The position numbers and the translations under genes are program-made. A stretch of 64,000 bases of DNA from an uncultured Bacilli bacterium. Lineage in GTDB: Bacteria; Bacillota_I; Bacilli_A; RF39; UBA660. The stretch is taken from the NCBI GenBank assembly GCA_934098525.1, contig CAKONZ010000006.1, positions 29,903-93,902 on the forward strand, read 5' to 3'. Every line of letters begins with the position of its first letter. Within the stretch, counting starts at the first letter, position 1. The notes below the pieces were generated by a model. That model did not search any database, was not told the origin of the DNA, and saw only the letters and a program-made list of their open reading frames with translations. This document shows positions 33,940 to 42,227 of this stretch, piece by piece.

Positions 33940-34322
33940 CTTAAGTCCTCACTATCAAATGGAAAAGGACATAATTCTTCTTTGGTATATGTCTCTTTTT
34001 CTTTTTTATTATTATATAATATTATTTTTGTATTGTTATCAAATAATTCTGATATTACTTGACGACATAAAAAGCATGGAGAGGATATTTTATCAGTATC
34101 ACACATGATATGTAATTCTTTAAAGTCACATTTTTTGTATCCGTTTGATATGGCTGATGTAATAGCATTTCTTTCAGCACATATGCTTGCTCCATATGAT
34201 ATATTTTCTACATTTACACCTTTGAATTCTTTATTGTCTTTAGTTATTACTATGGCTGATACTCTAAAGTTTGAGTATGGTGAATATGAGTTTTCTAATA
34301 ATTCTTCTAATTTATTTTCCAT
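33936..34322 (-). CDS. cdd: Cytidine deaminase
   Basis: This enzyme deaminates cytidine and deoxycytidine to uridine in pyrimidine salvage. The 128-aa length is that of the tetrameric zinc form. The active-site motif is CAERNAI with Cys48 and Glu50, and the second zinc pair is Cys83 and Cys86 in PCFLCRQ. The start follows AAGAGGTAACC. It overlaps era by 4 bp and keeps the dgkA-cdd-era order of B. subtilis. Confidence 0.96.
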   Translation of the reverse strand: MENKLEELLENSYSPYSNFRVSAIVITKDNKEFKGVNVENISYGASICAERNAITSAISNGYKKCDFKELHIMCDTDKISSPCFLCRQVISELFDNNTKIILYNNKKEKETYTKEELCPFPFDSEDLR

Positions 34323-34331
34323 GGTTACCTC

Positions 34332-34730
34332 TTAGAATAATGCGATTATTTTTGGTATAAAGATTGATAAACCTATAATTGCTGCAAAAATAGACATAAT
34401 ACCTACTGCTCCACTGGCACAATCTTTAGCTACTTTTGCTAAGGGATGTTTTTCTGGTGATACTAAGTCTACTACTGCTTCAATAGCTGTATTTACCATT
34501 TCTAATGACATTACTAATCCTATTAAGATTAAAACTGCTAAACGTTCTGGTTTGTTTAGTTTGAATATTATTCCTAATAATAGTGTTAATATACCTACTA
34601 TAAACATAACTATTATGTTTTGTTCATGATAGAAAGCATATCTCATTCCTTCGGCACAATACTTAAATGATTTTATAAATCTTTTTAAACTTTTTTTATT
34701 TTTCTTGTACATTTGTAAATCTTTTTCCAT
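34332..34730 (-). CDS. dgkA: Undecaprenol/diacylglycerol kinase
   Basis: This small integral membrane kinase has three membrane helices. Gram-positive members mostly phosphorylate undecaprenol and so help supply the lipid carrier of wall synthesis. The 132-aa protein has the conserved NTAIEAVVDLV motif (about 80-90), preceded by SLEMV, and HPLAKVAKDCASGAV, the metal and ATP contact region. The N-terminus is short and basic (KKNKKSLKRF). The start overlaps the end of ybeY by 35 bp. Order and overlap match the B. subtilis dgkA-cdd-era block. Confidence 0.93.
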   Translation of the reverse strand: MEKDLQMYKKNKKSLKRFIKSFKYCAEGMRYAFYHEQNIIVMFIVGILTLLLGIIFKLNKPERLAVLILIGLVMSLEMVNTAIEAVVDLVSPEKHPLAKVAKDCASGAVGIMSIFAAIIGLSIFIPKIIALF

Positions 34731-35172
34731 TTAATATCATCTCCTGTTTTGCAAACATTATTTTTTCATCTTTTTCTTTCATGTGATCATATCCTAGTAA
34801 ATGTAGTAGTCCATGTACTGATAGAAAGCATATTTCTCTTGTTAATGAGTGTTTATATTCTTTAGCTTGTTCTCTAGCTTTGTCAATTGATATATATATA
34901 TCTCCTAGAATTCTTTTTCCTTTTGGAGTTTCTTTTTTTTCATCTTCTAGAGCAAAACTAATTACATCTGTTGGTCTATCTATATTTCTATATTGTTTAT
35001 TTATTTCATGAATTGTTTTGTTGTCTACTATTATTACATTAAAGTATATATTTTTTAAATTTTCTACTTTTATAGCATGTTTTAGTATACTTTTGATGTA
35101 TTTTGTTTCTTTTTTTAAATTTTCATTTGTTTCATTATAAATATTAAATTTTTTTATGGAATCAAAAACCAT
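34696..35172 (-). CDS. ybeY: Endoribonuclease YbeY (16S rRNA maturation)
   Basis: YbeY is a zinc-dependent RNase used in 16S rRNA 3'-end maturation and ribosome quality control. The 158-aa protein has the metal motif HGLLHLLGYDH (near 120-130) and RNIDRPTDVISFAL, both diagnostic. The start follows AGGAGGATTAAT and overlaps the VanZ-like gene end by 19 bp; its end overlaps dgkA by 35 bp. In B. subtilis phoH and pgpH stand between yqfD and ybeY; here a VanZ-like gene does. Confidence 0.95.
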   Translation of the reverse strand: MVFDSIKKFNIYNETNENLKKETKYIKSILKHAIKVENLKNIYFNVIIVDNKTIHEINKQYRNIDRPTDVISFALEDEKKETPKGKRILGDIYISIDKAREQAKEYKHSLTREICFLSVHGLLHLLGYDHMKEKDEKIMFAKQEMILNGKRFTNVQEK

Positions 35173-35753
35173 ATTAATCCTCCTACTGCTAATATTGATA
35201 CTATATTTAAAAATTTATCATTTTTTATGAATGTTATTTTTTCTGATATTTTTTCTATTATTTCAAAAAACATAAATCCTAATAATGATCCTATTACATT
35301 TAATAATATATCATCAACATCAAATACTCTTCCTATTACGGATTGAGTTATTTCAATTGATAGAGATATTATAAAAGATATTAATATTACATATCTTATG
35401 TCTTTTATTTTTATATATCTTTTTATAAATATTCCTAAAGGAAAGAATAATAAAACATTACCTAAGATATTTTTTATAAATAATTTACTTCCTAATTCAT
35501 ATCTTAATATTTCCTTAAAGGGAATAAAATTTGAACCAGACCAAGTTACATCTTGAAATGTTACAGCTTGGAATAGACATAATACATATATTATAAATGC
35601 TAATGAGAACAATTCTTTATGAAGTATAAATTTTTCTTTTTGGTTTATTAGATATGCTATTCTTAGTGATGAGGCTATTATAATAGCTATAATTAGTATA
35701 GGCCAAGTATAGTTTAAAATCATAAGGGCTTGTTCTTTCATTTCTATCATCAT
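35154..35753 (-). CDS. VanZ-family membrane protein
   Basis: The 199-aa protein has five or six membrane helices and the VanZ-family pattern: NFIPFKEILRY, then NILGNVLLFFPLGIFI, then SLSIEITQ and GRVFDVDDILLNVIGSLLGF. VanZ-like proteins are linked with envelope and teicoplanin response in enterococci, but most members have no known role. The start is coupled to yqfD through a TAATG overlap. It takes the place of phoH and pgpH in the otherwise B. subtilis-like operon, so it may be an insertion or a replacement. Confidence 0.9.
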   Translation of the reverse strand: MMIEMKEQALMILNYTWPILIIAIIIASSLRIAYLINQKEKFILHKELFSLAFIIYVLCLFQAVTFQDVTWSGSNFIPFKEILRYELGSKLFIKNILGNVLLFFPLGIFIKRYIKIKDIRYVILISFIISLSIEITQSVIGRVFDVDDILLNVIGSLLGFMFFEIIEKISEKITFIKNDKFLNIVSILAVGGLIWFLIP

Positions 35754-36904
35754 TAATTATCATCTTCTTCTATTAAGATTTCTTTTATATCTTCTTCTTG
35801 TGATATTTCTTCATATATTTCAAAAAATGTTTCTATATACATTTTATCATCTTTATAATAGTTTTTCAAAGTTTTTTGTTTTATTATATATTCATCACTG
35901 TTTAATGAGGATTTCATTTTTTGAATTGATCTTTTATTTAATAATTCTTTTAATTCTTTTAGGTTATATTTTTGTTTATTGTATTCATATATGTTTTCTG
36001 TTTTAAATGTTATTTTCATATTAGATAGATTTAAGTTTATTTGTTTTTCTTTTTTTGGTTTGGTTTTGTATTTTATTATGTTTATTTCTTTACCTAGAAT
36101 GTTTAAACTTATTTTATTATTAGAATTTTTTATGGTTTTATTTTTATAGTAAAGTGGTGATGATGATATTACTTTATACCAAGTTTTAGCATATACTTTT
36201 CCTTTGGCTTTTACTTTATTTACTATGTTATCATTTCTATGAATATCACCACTTATTATTATATCTCCTTTTTTTACATAATCTCCTTTAAATTTTACTA
36301 TTTCACCTTTTTCTCCATATATATCTACTATATATCCGTTTTTTCTAGCTACTATATTCTTAGGAGTTGTTTCGTCTGTTTCTTCTTTATCTTTTATTCT
36401 TTCTACTAAGTCAACTTCCATAGTAATTCCTTTTTGTTTTATTTCTATCCATTCTACATTATCTTTTAGTTTGTTTTTTATTTTGTCTTCTATTGTGTTT
36501 AGTTTTTTATTACTTTGTTTTTTCATATATAGTTTTATATTATTTTCTTTTAGGGTGTTGTTTATTAAGGTATATAGTTCTTTTTTTTCAGTATTTATTT
36601 TTATAAAGTAAATATGATTTGAAATAAATAATAATAAGAAGGAAAAACAAATAAAAGTTATAATAAAAACACTATAACTTTTTATTTGTCTTTTTACTTT
36701 TTTTGTACCATTAGTATTTATTATTGTTATTTCATTTATATAGTTGATTTTTTTTATTTTTTTGTAGTCTTCATAACTACATTTTAAGATGATTTCTTTT
36801 TCTAATATTTTTATATCAAATACATTAATATTATTTTTAAATATTTTATTTAATAAGTTTTTTCTACTTTTACCTGTTATTTTTATTGTGTAATAGTTTA
36901 TCAT
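35753..36904 (-). CDS. yqfD: Sporulation-family protein YqfD
   Basis: The 383-aa protein has the YqfD/stage IV sporulation layout: an N-terminal cytoplasmic region (1-75), one membrane helix near 80-100 (SVFIITFICFSFLLLFI), and a long outer part with GYIVDIYGEKGEIVKFKGDYVKKGDIIISG, here seen in shorter pieces such as KKGDIIISGDIH. In B. subtilis yqfC and yqfD are sporulation genes expressed in the mother cell, just upstream of phoH. Here it follows yqfC (overlap 4 bp). Whether this organism sporulates cannot be told; the family also persists in some apparently non-sporulating lineages. Confidence 0.85.
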   Translation of the reverse strand: MINYYTIKITGKSRKNLLNKIFKNNINVFDIKILEKEIILKCSYEDYKKIKKINYINEITIINTNGTKKVKRQIKSYSVFIITFICFSFLLLFISNHIYFIKINTEKKELYTLINNTLKENNIKLYMKKQSNKKLNTIEDKIKNKLKDNVEWIEIKQKGITMEVDLVERIKDKEETDETTPKNIVARKNGYIVDIYGEKGEIVKFKGDYVKKGDIIISGDIHRNDNIVNKVKAKGKVYAKTWYKVISSSPLYYKNKTIKNSNNKISLNILGKEINIIKYKTKPKKEKQINLNLSNMKITFKTENIYEYNKQKYNLKELKELLNKRSIQKMKSSLNSDEYIIKQKTLKNYYKDDKMYIETFFEIYEEISQEEDIKEILIEEDDN

Positions 36905-37134
36905 ACTAATTCTATCCTTTTTATTTTACCAAGTATTAGGACTTCCATGTCTAATAATTTACTTATTATTAGATTTTCTCCATATATATTTAAGATAAAA
37001 GTATTACAATCTATTTTAATTATTTCATCTTTTACTTCTTTTATTTCTTTATAATTTATTATGTTTATTTTATTGTTATCTAAATTTATTTTTAATTTTT
37101 CATCTTTTATTTGTCTTAAGATATTTTTAAACAT
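36901..37134 (-). CDS. yqfC: YqfC/YabP-family sporulation protein
   Basis: The 77-aa protein fits the YabP/YqfC family, with an N-terminal basic segment, then INIINYKEIKEVKDEII and FILNIYGENLIISKLLDMEVLILGKI, the conserved end of the family. It is the first gene of the operon to recO and starts after AAAGGTGATCTA. In B. subtilis yqfC is a sigma-E-dependent gene. No clear sigma-E promoter was recognised upstream, and the closest -10 candidate is an A/T-rich stretch, so regulation is not settled. Confidence 0.82.
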   Translation of the reverse strand: MFKNILRQIKDEKLKINLDNNKINIINYKEIKEVKDEIIKIDCNTFILNIYGENLIISKLLDMEVLILGKIKRIELV

Positions 37135-37170
37135 TAGATCACCTTTATATAATTTTATTTATAAAGTTTA

Positions 37171-37196
37171 AAAAAAACACAAATTATTTTGTGTTT
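37171..37196 (-). terminator. Terminator before the yqfC operon
   Basis: AAACACAAA and TTTGTGTTT arms, followed by eight U in the minus direction, at the end of the gene finishing at 37184. Confidence 0.88.
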
Positions 37197-38155
37197 CTAT
37201 TTAAGGATATTACTTTGTGTTTATTTTTTGTTTGTTCATAATCTTTTAAAGTCATTAATATTAGTTTAGATATGTTTTTATTTTGTGATGAGATTAATGT
37301 TTGTACTAAATCAATATTTTCTTTTATTGTTTTTATATCGGTACCAGATAAAGCTGTTTTTATTGTTATTAAGTGGATTATTATTTCTTTTAGTTTTTTT
37401 GGATTATCTAGATCTAAATCATTATATGAGTTATTTAATTCTATTAAAGAATATAGTAATTGATGAGAAGTTTCATCATTTAAAAAATCTTCATACAATA
37501 AGCCACCTTGTTGATATTTCATTTCTGCATCTAATTTTCCTCCAATATATGGAAAATCTATATAGTCATATCCTTCTTCTAAATATGTGTTTTCAAGTGT
37601 GCTATTTATAAAAATTATATTATATTTAGTTCTTATTAATTCTTTTTTTAAATAATTAGGATATTCATTTATTGCTTCTTCAATGTTGTTTATTAGTATT
37701 TTATTTATATCTTTTTTGACATCTATAGTTATATTAACTGTTGCAGAGTAGCAATATTCCCCTACTTCTTTTGGTAGATTATAACCTTTTAAGATTTCAT
37801 TTTTCATTTCTTTTGATGCTAATGCGAATGGTTTAAAAAAGTTTATTATTCTTTTGTTTATTAAAGAATCTATGTTATCGTTACAGTAGTAATCAACATT
37901 ATCTATTTCAACTATTTTTTCTTTTTCTAATAAATAGTTATATATTCTATTAGCTTTTTCTGGTTCTAAATATTTACTTGCATATGGAATTTCTTCAATT
38001 AAAGTGTACATTATATTTCTTGTTACTTCTTCTTTTTCTTCCTTTTTGTTATTTAGATCGAGTTCCATTAGTTTTTCATATTGTTTATATAATGATTGGT
38101 CTACTTTTTTTAAGGCATTTATATCTTCTTGTTCTTCTTTACTTAAATAATACAT
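37184..38155 (-). CDS. Conserved-looking protein of unknown function
   Basis: This 323-aa protein is acidic and mostly helical by composition. It has a coiled-coil-like start (KEEQEDINALKKVDQSLYKQYEKLME), a central segment with CYSATVNITIDV and IIFINSTLENTYLEEGYD, and a Lys-rich end (KHKVISLNRNTK). No signal peptide, membrane helix or catalytic motif is seen, so it is probably cytoplasmic. I do not recognise the family. It follows yqeY by 25 bp with an AAAAGGGGGAA site and ends at a strong terminator, so it is the last gene of the yqeY transcript. Confidence 0.65.
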   Translation of the reverse strand: MYYLSKEEQEDINALKKVDQSLYKQYEKLMELDLNNKKEEKEEVTRNIMYTLIEEIPYASKYLEPEKANRIYNYLLEKEKIVEIDNVDYYCNDNIDSLINKRIINFFKPFALASKEMKNEILKGYNLPKEVGEYCYSATVNITIDVKKDINKILINNIEEAINEYPNYLKKELIRTKYNIIFINSTLENTYLEEGYDYIDFPYIGGKLDAEMKYQQGGLLYEDFLNDETSHQLLYSLIELNNSYNDLDLDNPKKLKEIIIHLITIKTALSGTDIKTIKENIDLVQTLISSQNKNISKLILMTLKDYEQTKNKHKVISLNRNTK

Positions 38156-38180
38156 ATTTTTCCCCCTTTTTTAGTGGATT

Positions 38181-38627
38181 TTAATTGTTAAGTTTTTCTT
38201 TTATAATGCTAGAAGCTTTTGATAGGTCATATCTATTTTTTACTTTTGGTGTTATTTCTTTCATTACTAAGCCAAATTCTTTATTTGATGTAGCATTGTT
38301 ATTTTTTATTGCTTCTTCAATTATTTTTGTTACTTCTTCATCTGTTAGTTGTTCTGGCATATATTTTTTTAATATTTCTATTTCTTTGTTATAAGATTCT
38401 ACAAGATCAGTTCTATTTGCTTTTTTGAATTCTTCGATTGAATCGTTTCTCATTTTTATTTGTTTATTGATTACTGATAATATTAATTCATCATTTTCTT
38501 CTTTTTTATTGTTTATTACTTCTAGTTGTACTGCACCTTTTACTGATCTTAATGTATTAAGTTCATCTTTGTTTTTTTCTTTCATTGCTTTTATTAAATC
38601 TTCTTTTAATTTTTGTTTTAAGTCCAT
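38181..38627 (-). CDS. yqeY: GatB/YqeY domain protein
   Basis: The 148-aa protein is the free-standing YqeY, related to the tail domain of GatB, which binds tRNA in the amidotransferase. It starts with MDLKQKLKEDLIKAMKEKNK, the family opening, and continues with SVKGAVQ, then IEILKKYMPEQLTDEE (the YLPxxLSxxE block of the family). It follows rpsU, as in B. subtilis. The start has AAGGAGGAAAC. Its biochemical role is not known. The read-through of the terminator after rpsU would set its level. Confidence 0.93.
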   Translation of the reverse strand: MDLKQKLKEDLIKAMKEKNKDELNTLRSVKGAVQLEVINNKKEENDELILSVINKQIKMRNDSIEEFKKANRTDLVESYNKEIEILKKYMPEQLTDEEVTKIIEEAIKNNNATSNKEFGLVMKEITPKVKNRYDLSKASSIIKEKLNN

Positions 38628-38644
38628 AGTTTCCTCCTTATTTT

Positions 38645-38671
38645 AAAAATAGAGAAAGTTTCCTTTCTCTA
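38645..38671 (-). terminator. Terminator between rpsU and yqeY
   Basis: TAGAGAAAG and CTTTCTCTA arms with a GAAA loop, followed by five U in the minus direction. It ends most rpsU transcripts. Confidence 0.9.
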
Positions 38672-38675
38672 CTTG

Positions 38676-38861
38676 TTATCTATCTTTATTTCTTTTTTTA
38701 GAATTGATGATGTTTTTCTTACGTTCTTCTCTTCTTACGTCTCCTGGTTTAGAATAAAATTTTCTTTTTTTAACTTCTGAAAGGACTCCGTCGCGTGAAC
38801 ATTGTTGTTTAAATCTTCTTAAAGCGTTATCTAAATTACCTTTTACTGCTACTTGTGTCAT
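38676..38861 (-). CDS. rpsU: 30S ribosomal protein S21
   Basis: The 61-aa protein has the S21 pattern ALRRFKQQCSRDGVLSEVKKR and KPGDVRREERKKN, and ends in a basic tail. The start follows GGAGGGACG. The strong promoter at 38898-38926 and the terminator after the gene give a separately controlled level compared with yqeY. Confidence 0.97.
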   Translation of the reverse strand: MTQVAVKGNLDNALRRFKQQCSRDGVLSEVKKRKFYSKPGDVRREERKKNIINSKKRNKDR

Positions 38862-38897
38862 TATTTTCGTCCCTCCTTCCGTGCTTTTCTATCAAAG

Positions 38898-38926
38898 ATT
38901 ATAACAAATTATATTCCAAATTTCAA
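38898..38926 (-). promoter_or_regulatory. Strong promoter of rpsU
   Basis: TTGAAA (38926-38921), 17-bp spacer ending in TGT, and perfect TATAAT (38903-38898) on the minus strand: both a -35/-10 pair and an extended -10. Confidence 0.88.
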
Positions 38927-38962
38927 CTTTTTTTTTAATTTTTTACATAATATTTCTTAATA

Positions 38963-40153
38963 TTAGAAATTAAACATTAACCATTCTGGTTTTACTAACA
39001 TAAGAATTCCTATTATGATCATTATTAATCCTCCAATTAAATGAGAATATTTTGTGTATTTATTGCTAATTGCGGTTACTTTGCTTGAGAATACCGCTAT
39101 TAAGAAAATTATAATGTCATCGATTAGGAAGAATAAAATATAAATTAATATATATGTGCCTTTTTCTATTTTGCTTAAATTATTTAAAGAAAGAATTTCA
39201 GTAAATATTACAGGTAATCCTAAAGAACATAATAATTCAATTAGATTAACAGATGCTGCTAGAAGTATTATTCCTATTAATGATAAAATAAATTTGTTAT
39301 TATTAACTATATTTTTTATTCTAGTTACGATTTTTTTTCTTTTTGTTTGGTCTACTACTTCACATCCAGTATCTTTTTTTAATGATTTAAAGTAACTATT
39401 TATATTAATAAGTCCAAATAATAATGCTAGAATAGATATTATTAGTCTTAGAATTGATATATTGTTTATAAATGTTGCTATATTTAGGAAGGATAGCATA
39501 AATAAAAGATATACTAATCCTGATGTAAATATAAATGCTAATCCTAAAATAATCATTTTCTTTCGATCATGCATTCCTAATAACATTGATATTAAGAATA
39601 AAAGTATCCACATAGCACAAGGATTAAAGCCATCTACTGCTCCAATTACTACTGCTAAGAGTGGTAGAGATACTTTTTTAGCGTCTATTTTTCCTAATAT
39701 AGGTACTTCATATTTAGTATCTTTGTCTTTTTTTATTGTGCTATTATTAAGAGTTTCTTCTTTTAAGCCTAGGGCTACACCTGCTTTATCATTGTAGTCT
39801 TTGTTTTGATAATATTTTATGTATCCATTTATTTTTTCTTCTGTATAGTTTTCCATAAAGCCTTGGACTACATCTTCTCCGATTACTAAGTAAGGAATAC
39901 CATTTGCTTTTATATTCATAGCATTTTGAACTTTTTTGAAGAGGTTCTGATTTTCTTCGCTATACCATATTTCATATTCATGTAATTTTATATTATCTTT
40001 ATCCTTTAAATAATCATCAAGATATTCTTCTAGGGCTTTACAATGAGGACAACCATCTCCGTAAAACAAATATAAGTCTAATTGTTTTTCTTCGGCTTTT
40101 ATGTTTGGTATAAAAGATAAAAGAGTTATAATAAATATTACTATTTTTTTCAT
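38963..40153 (-). CDS. Thioredoxin-CcdA/DsbD-like membrane fusion
   Basis: The 396-aa protein has a signal peptide (1-20), an extracytoplasmic thioredoxin-like domain with Cys35 and Cys38 in YGDGCPHCKA, and a six-helix membrane domain with AVVIGAVDGFNPCAMWILLFLI, which matches the CcdA/DsbD pattern Gly-x-x-x-(Asn/Ser)-Pro-Cys. Such fusions pass electrons across the membrane to outer-face thiols. The ATG at 40153 follows GGAGTGATGT; a GTG at 40162 is less likely. It sits behind a small thioredoxin-like gene (6-bp gap) and a cysteine desulfurase gene. The substrate is unknown; disulfide handling of Cys-containing surface proteins is one option. Confidence 0.85.
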   Translation of the reverse strand: MKKIVIFIITLLSFIPNIKAEEKQLDLYLFYGDGCPHCKALEEYLDDYLKDKDNIKLHEYEIWYSEENQNLFKKVQNAMNIKANGIPYLVIGEDVVQGFMENYTEEKINGYIKYYQNKDYNDKAGVALGLKEETLNNSTIKKDKDTKYEVPILGKIDAKKVSLPLLAVVIGAVDGFNPCAMWILLFLISMLLGMHDRKKMIILGLAFIFTSGLVYLLFMLSFLNIATFINNISILRLIISILALLFGLININSYFKSLKKDTGCEVVDQTKRKKIVTRIKNIVNNNKFILSLIGIILLAASVNLIELLCSLGLPVIFTEILSLNNLSKIEKGTYILIYILFFLIDDIIIFLIAVFSSKVTAISNKYTKYSHLIGGLIMIIIGILMLVKPEWLMFNF

Positions 40154-40158
40154 ATACA

Positions 40159-40404
40159 TCACTCCAAAAATTGTTTTAATTCTTCAATATTTTTTTCTCC
40201 TGTAAGACGTCTTATTTCTTTTTCGTTTTCTGATTCAATTATTAACACAGGTAATATATTACCTGGATTGTATTTTTCTACGTTATCAAAATCATAATCA
40301 TATGATTCTACTTGGTAATTATAGTTATTTATTATTTCTTCTAGTCTATTGTTCATTATAATACATGATGGACATCCTAGAGAGGTTATTTTTATTAGTT
40401 TCAT
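40159..40404 (-). CDS. Small thioredoxin-like protein
   Basis: The 81-aa protein begins MKLIKITSLGCPSCIIM with the redox pair Cys11 and Cys14, and has the cis-Pro of thioredoxin folds in NILPVLII. It has no signal peptide, so it is cytoplasmic and is a natural electron donor to the CcdA-type membrane domain of the next gene. The start follows ATAGGAGAATAAT and is 2 bp after the desulfurase stop, so all three genes form one operon. Confidence 0.88.
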   Translation of the reverse strand: MKLIKITSLGCPSCIIMNNRLEEIINNYNYQVESYDYDFDNVEKYNPGNILPVLIIESENEKEIRRLTGEKNIEELKQFLE

Positions 40405-40406
40405 TA

Positions 40407-41507
40407 TTATTCTCCTATATAATTATCTAATTCTTTTAAGAATGTATCTATTTCTTCTTTGGTTGTTTTATAAGAAATACTTATTCTAATTGAGGAAGTT
40501 GCTCTTTTTTCATCTTTGGTTAAATTATATATTGTTAAAGACATTTTGTTGTCACTAGAACAAGCTGTTTTTGTAGAAATGTAGATTTCTTTGTTTGAGA
40601 AGTATTCTAAGGTTTCATCTGATTCTTTATTTAAAATACTTAAATTTAATATATTAGGTATAGAGTATTTATTACTGTTTATAACTATATTTTTATATTT
40701 TTTTAGGTTTTCTTTTAGATAATTATTTAGTTCTTTGACATGTTCTTGTTTTTTATTTAAGTCAATATAAGAAAGTTCTAGAGCATATGATATTGAATCA
40801 ATTAATTCAGTTTGAGGGGTTCCGCTTCTATAAATAGTTGTACTTTTTCCACCATGAATAAGTGGAGTTAGTTTTAAATCCTTATTTTTTATTAAGCAAC
40901 CAATTCCTTTAAATGTATATATTTTATGACCTGAAAATGATACTAAGTCGATGTCTTTTAAATCAATTTTTTCTTTACCTATTAATTGAGTTATATCACT
41001 ATGAAAAATTATATTGGGATATTTTTTTAAGACTTTTTTTATTTCTTCTAGTGGTTGTTTTATACCTGTTTCAGAATTAACTGCTGTTATTGATACTAAG
41101 AATGTATCGGAGGTTAGCATTTTTTCTAAAGCTTTTATGTCTACTCTACCATATTCATCTAATTTAGCAAATGATATTTTGTATCCTTGTTTTTGTAAAT
41201 ACCCTACTGGAGAAAGAATTGAAGAGTGTTCTAGAGAGGTAGTTATAATATGTTTTTTTTCTTTTAATAAACCTTTCATTACAAGATTATTTGATTCACT
41301 AGCACCACTTGTAAATATGATTTCTTTGTCTTCTAAGTTTAATACTTTATTTATTCTTTTCTCTGCTTCATCAATTATTGATTTTGATTTTAAACCTAAT
41401 TTATGTTTTGAATTAGGGTTTGCAAAATAATTATCTGTTATATAGTTAAATCTTTCTAATACTTTTTTATCTACTTTGGTTGTAGCTGAATAGTCTAAAT
41501 ATATCAT
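40407..41507 (-). CDS. Cysteine desulfurase (NifS/IscS family)
   Basis: This PLP enzyme takes sulfur from cysteine for Fe-S clusters or tRNA thiolation. The 366-aa protein has YLDYSATTKVD at the start, FTSGASESNN, the PLP lysine in SFSGHKIYTFKG, and the sulfur-carrying Cys in STKTACSS. Length and motifs are of the short IscS/NifS type. Start ATG 41507 follows GTGGTGATAT; a longer reading to 41534 is rejected. It is followed by two thioredoxin-fold genes, an unusual set. No IscU-like or MnmA-like partner is adjacent, so its sulfur acceptor is unknown. Confidence 0.92.
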   Translation of the reverse strand: MIYLDYSATTKVDKKVLERFNYITDNYFANPNSKHKLGLKSKSIIDEAEKRINKVLNLEDKEIIFTSGASESNNLVMKGLLKEKKHIITTSLEHSSILSPVGYLQKQGYKISFAKLDEYGRVDIKALEKMLTSDTFLVSITAVNSETGIKQPLEEIKKVLKKYPNIIFHSDITQLIGKEKIDLKDIDLVSFSGHKIYTFKGIGCLIKNKDLKLTPLIHGGKSTTIYRSGTPQTELIDSISYALELSYIDLNKKQEHVKELNNYLKENLKKYKNIVINSNKYSIPNILNLSILNKESDETLEYFSNKEIYISTKTACSSDNKMSLTIYNLTKDEKRATSSIRISISYKTTKEEIDTFLKELDNYIGE

Positions 41508-41546
41508 AATATCACCACTTTTTAATTTTATCATATTTGTAATAAT

Positions 41547-41571
41547 AAAAAAACCTTATTTAAGGTTTTTT
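41547..41571 (-). terminator. Terminator of the GGCT-like gene
   Basis: AAAAACCTTA and TAAGGTTTTT arms followed by U-tract in the minus direction, overlapping the stop of the gene ending at 41556. Confidence 0.85.
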
Positions 41572-42089
41572 CTCGTTAATACTTTTGATTTATCTTTGTA
41601 ATCTTTTAGTATTTCTTTAAGCATTAAGCAATTTTGTTTATATTCTATAGTTCCATACGCTATTAATGATTTATTTAATGCTTGTTCTATATATTTTATA
41701 TCAAATCCTTGATCTATATATGCTTGTAAAACGCTGATTAAATAATCTTTATTTGGTATTGCTAATTGATAATAATTACTCATGAAATACGCTAAGGCTT
41801 TTTGTTTATTACTTTCTTCTGTTTGATATTTTATTTTCTTTCTATCATATAAATTTGGATAGTTTTCACATTCATCTAAAAGTTGTAAATCTTTTTTAGT
41901 AATATTATATATTACTATTGGAATGCTTGAAAATTTGTTTTTACATAGTGTAAGATAAGCTTTATTATTTATTCCTCGAAATGATAAACTATATCCTTTT
42001 AGTGTCCCTTTTTCTATAATTTCTGCTTCGGGACATCTTAATTTCATTAAATCTTCATCTAAATTACTACCATACGCTATATATTTCAT
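41556..42089 (-). CDS. Gamma-glutamylcyclotransferase-like (AIG2/GGCT) protein
   Basis: The 177-aa protein opens with the family signature YGSN at 6-9 (MKYIAYGSNLDEDLM), followed by GYSLSFRG and VIYNITKKDLQLLDECENYP, where the acidic residue near 92 is the expected catalytic Glu. Members act on gamma-glutamyl peptides, but many bacterial ones have unknown substrates. The last 60 residues form a helical extension (YLISVLQAYIDQGFDIKYIEQALN) beyond the usual fold. It starts after AAGGGATAAT and has its own terminator. Confidence 0.82.
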   Translation of the reverse strand: MKYIAYGSNLDEDLMKLRCPEAEIIEKGTLKGYSLSFRGINNKAYLTLCKNKFSSIPIVIYNITKKDLQLLDECENYPNLYDRKKIKYQTEESNKQKALAYFMSNYYQLAIPNKDYLISVLQAYIDQGFDIKYIEQALNKSLIAYGTIEYKQNCLMLKEILKDYKDKSKVLTRKNLK

Positions 42090-42227
42090 ATTATCCCTTC
42101 TTTCTTTTGTGCTTATATATTTTACTACTTTTTTTCAACTTTGTAAATGTGTTTTTTTTAAAATATAAAAAGAACAAATGAATGTCCTTTTTAGTCAAAA
42201 ACACATAAAATATATTAGGTGATTAGA

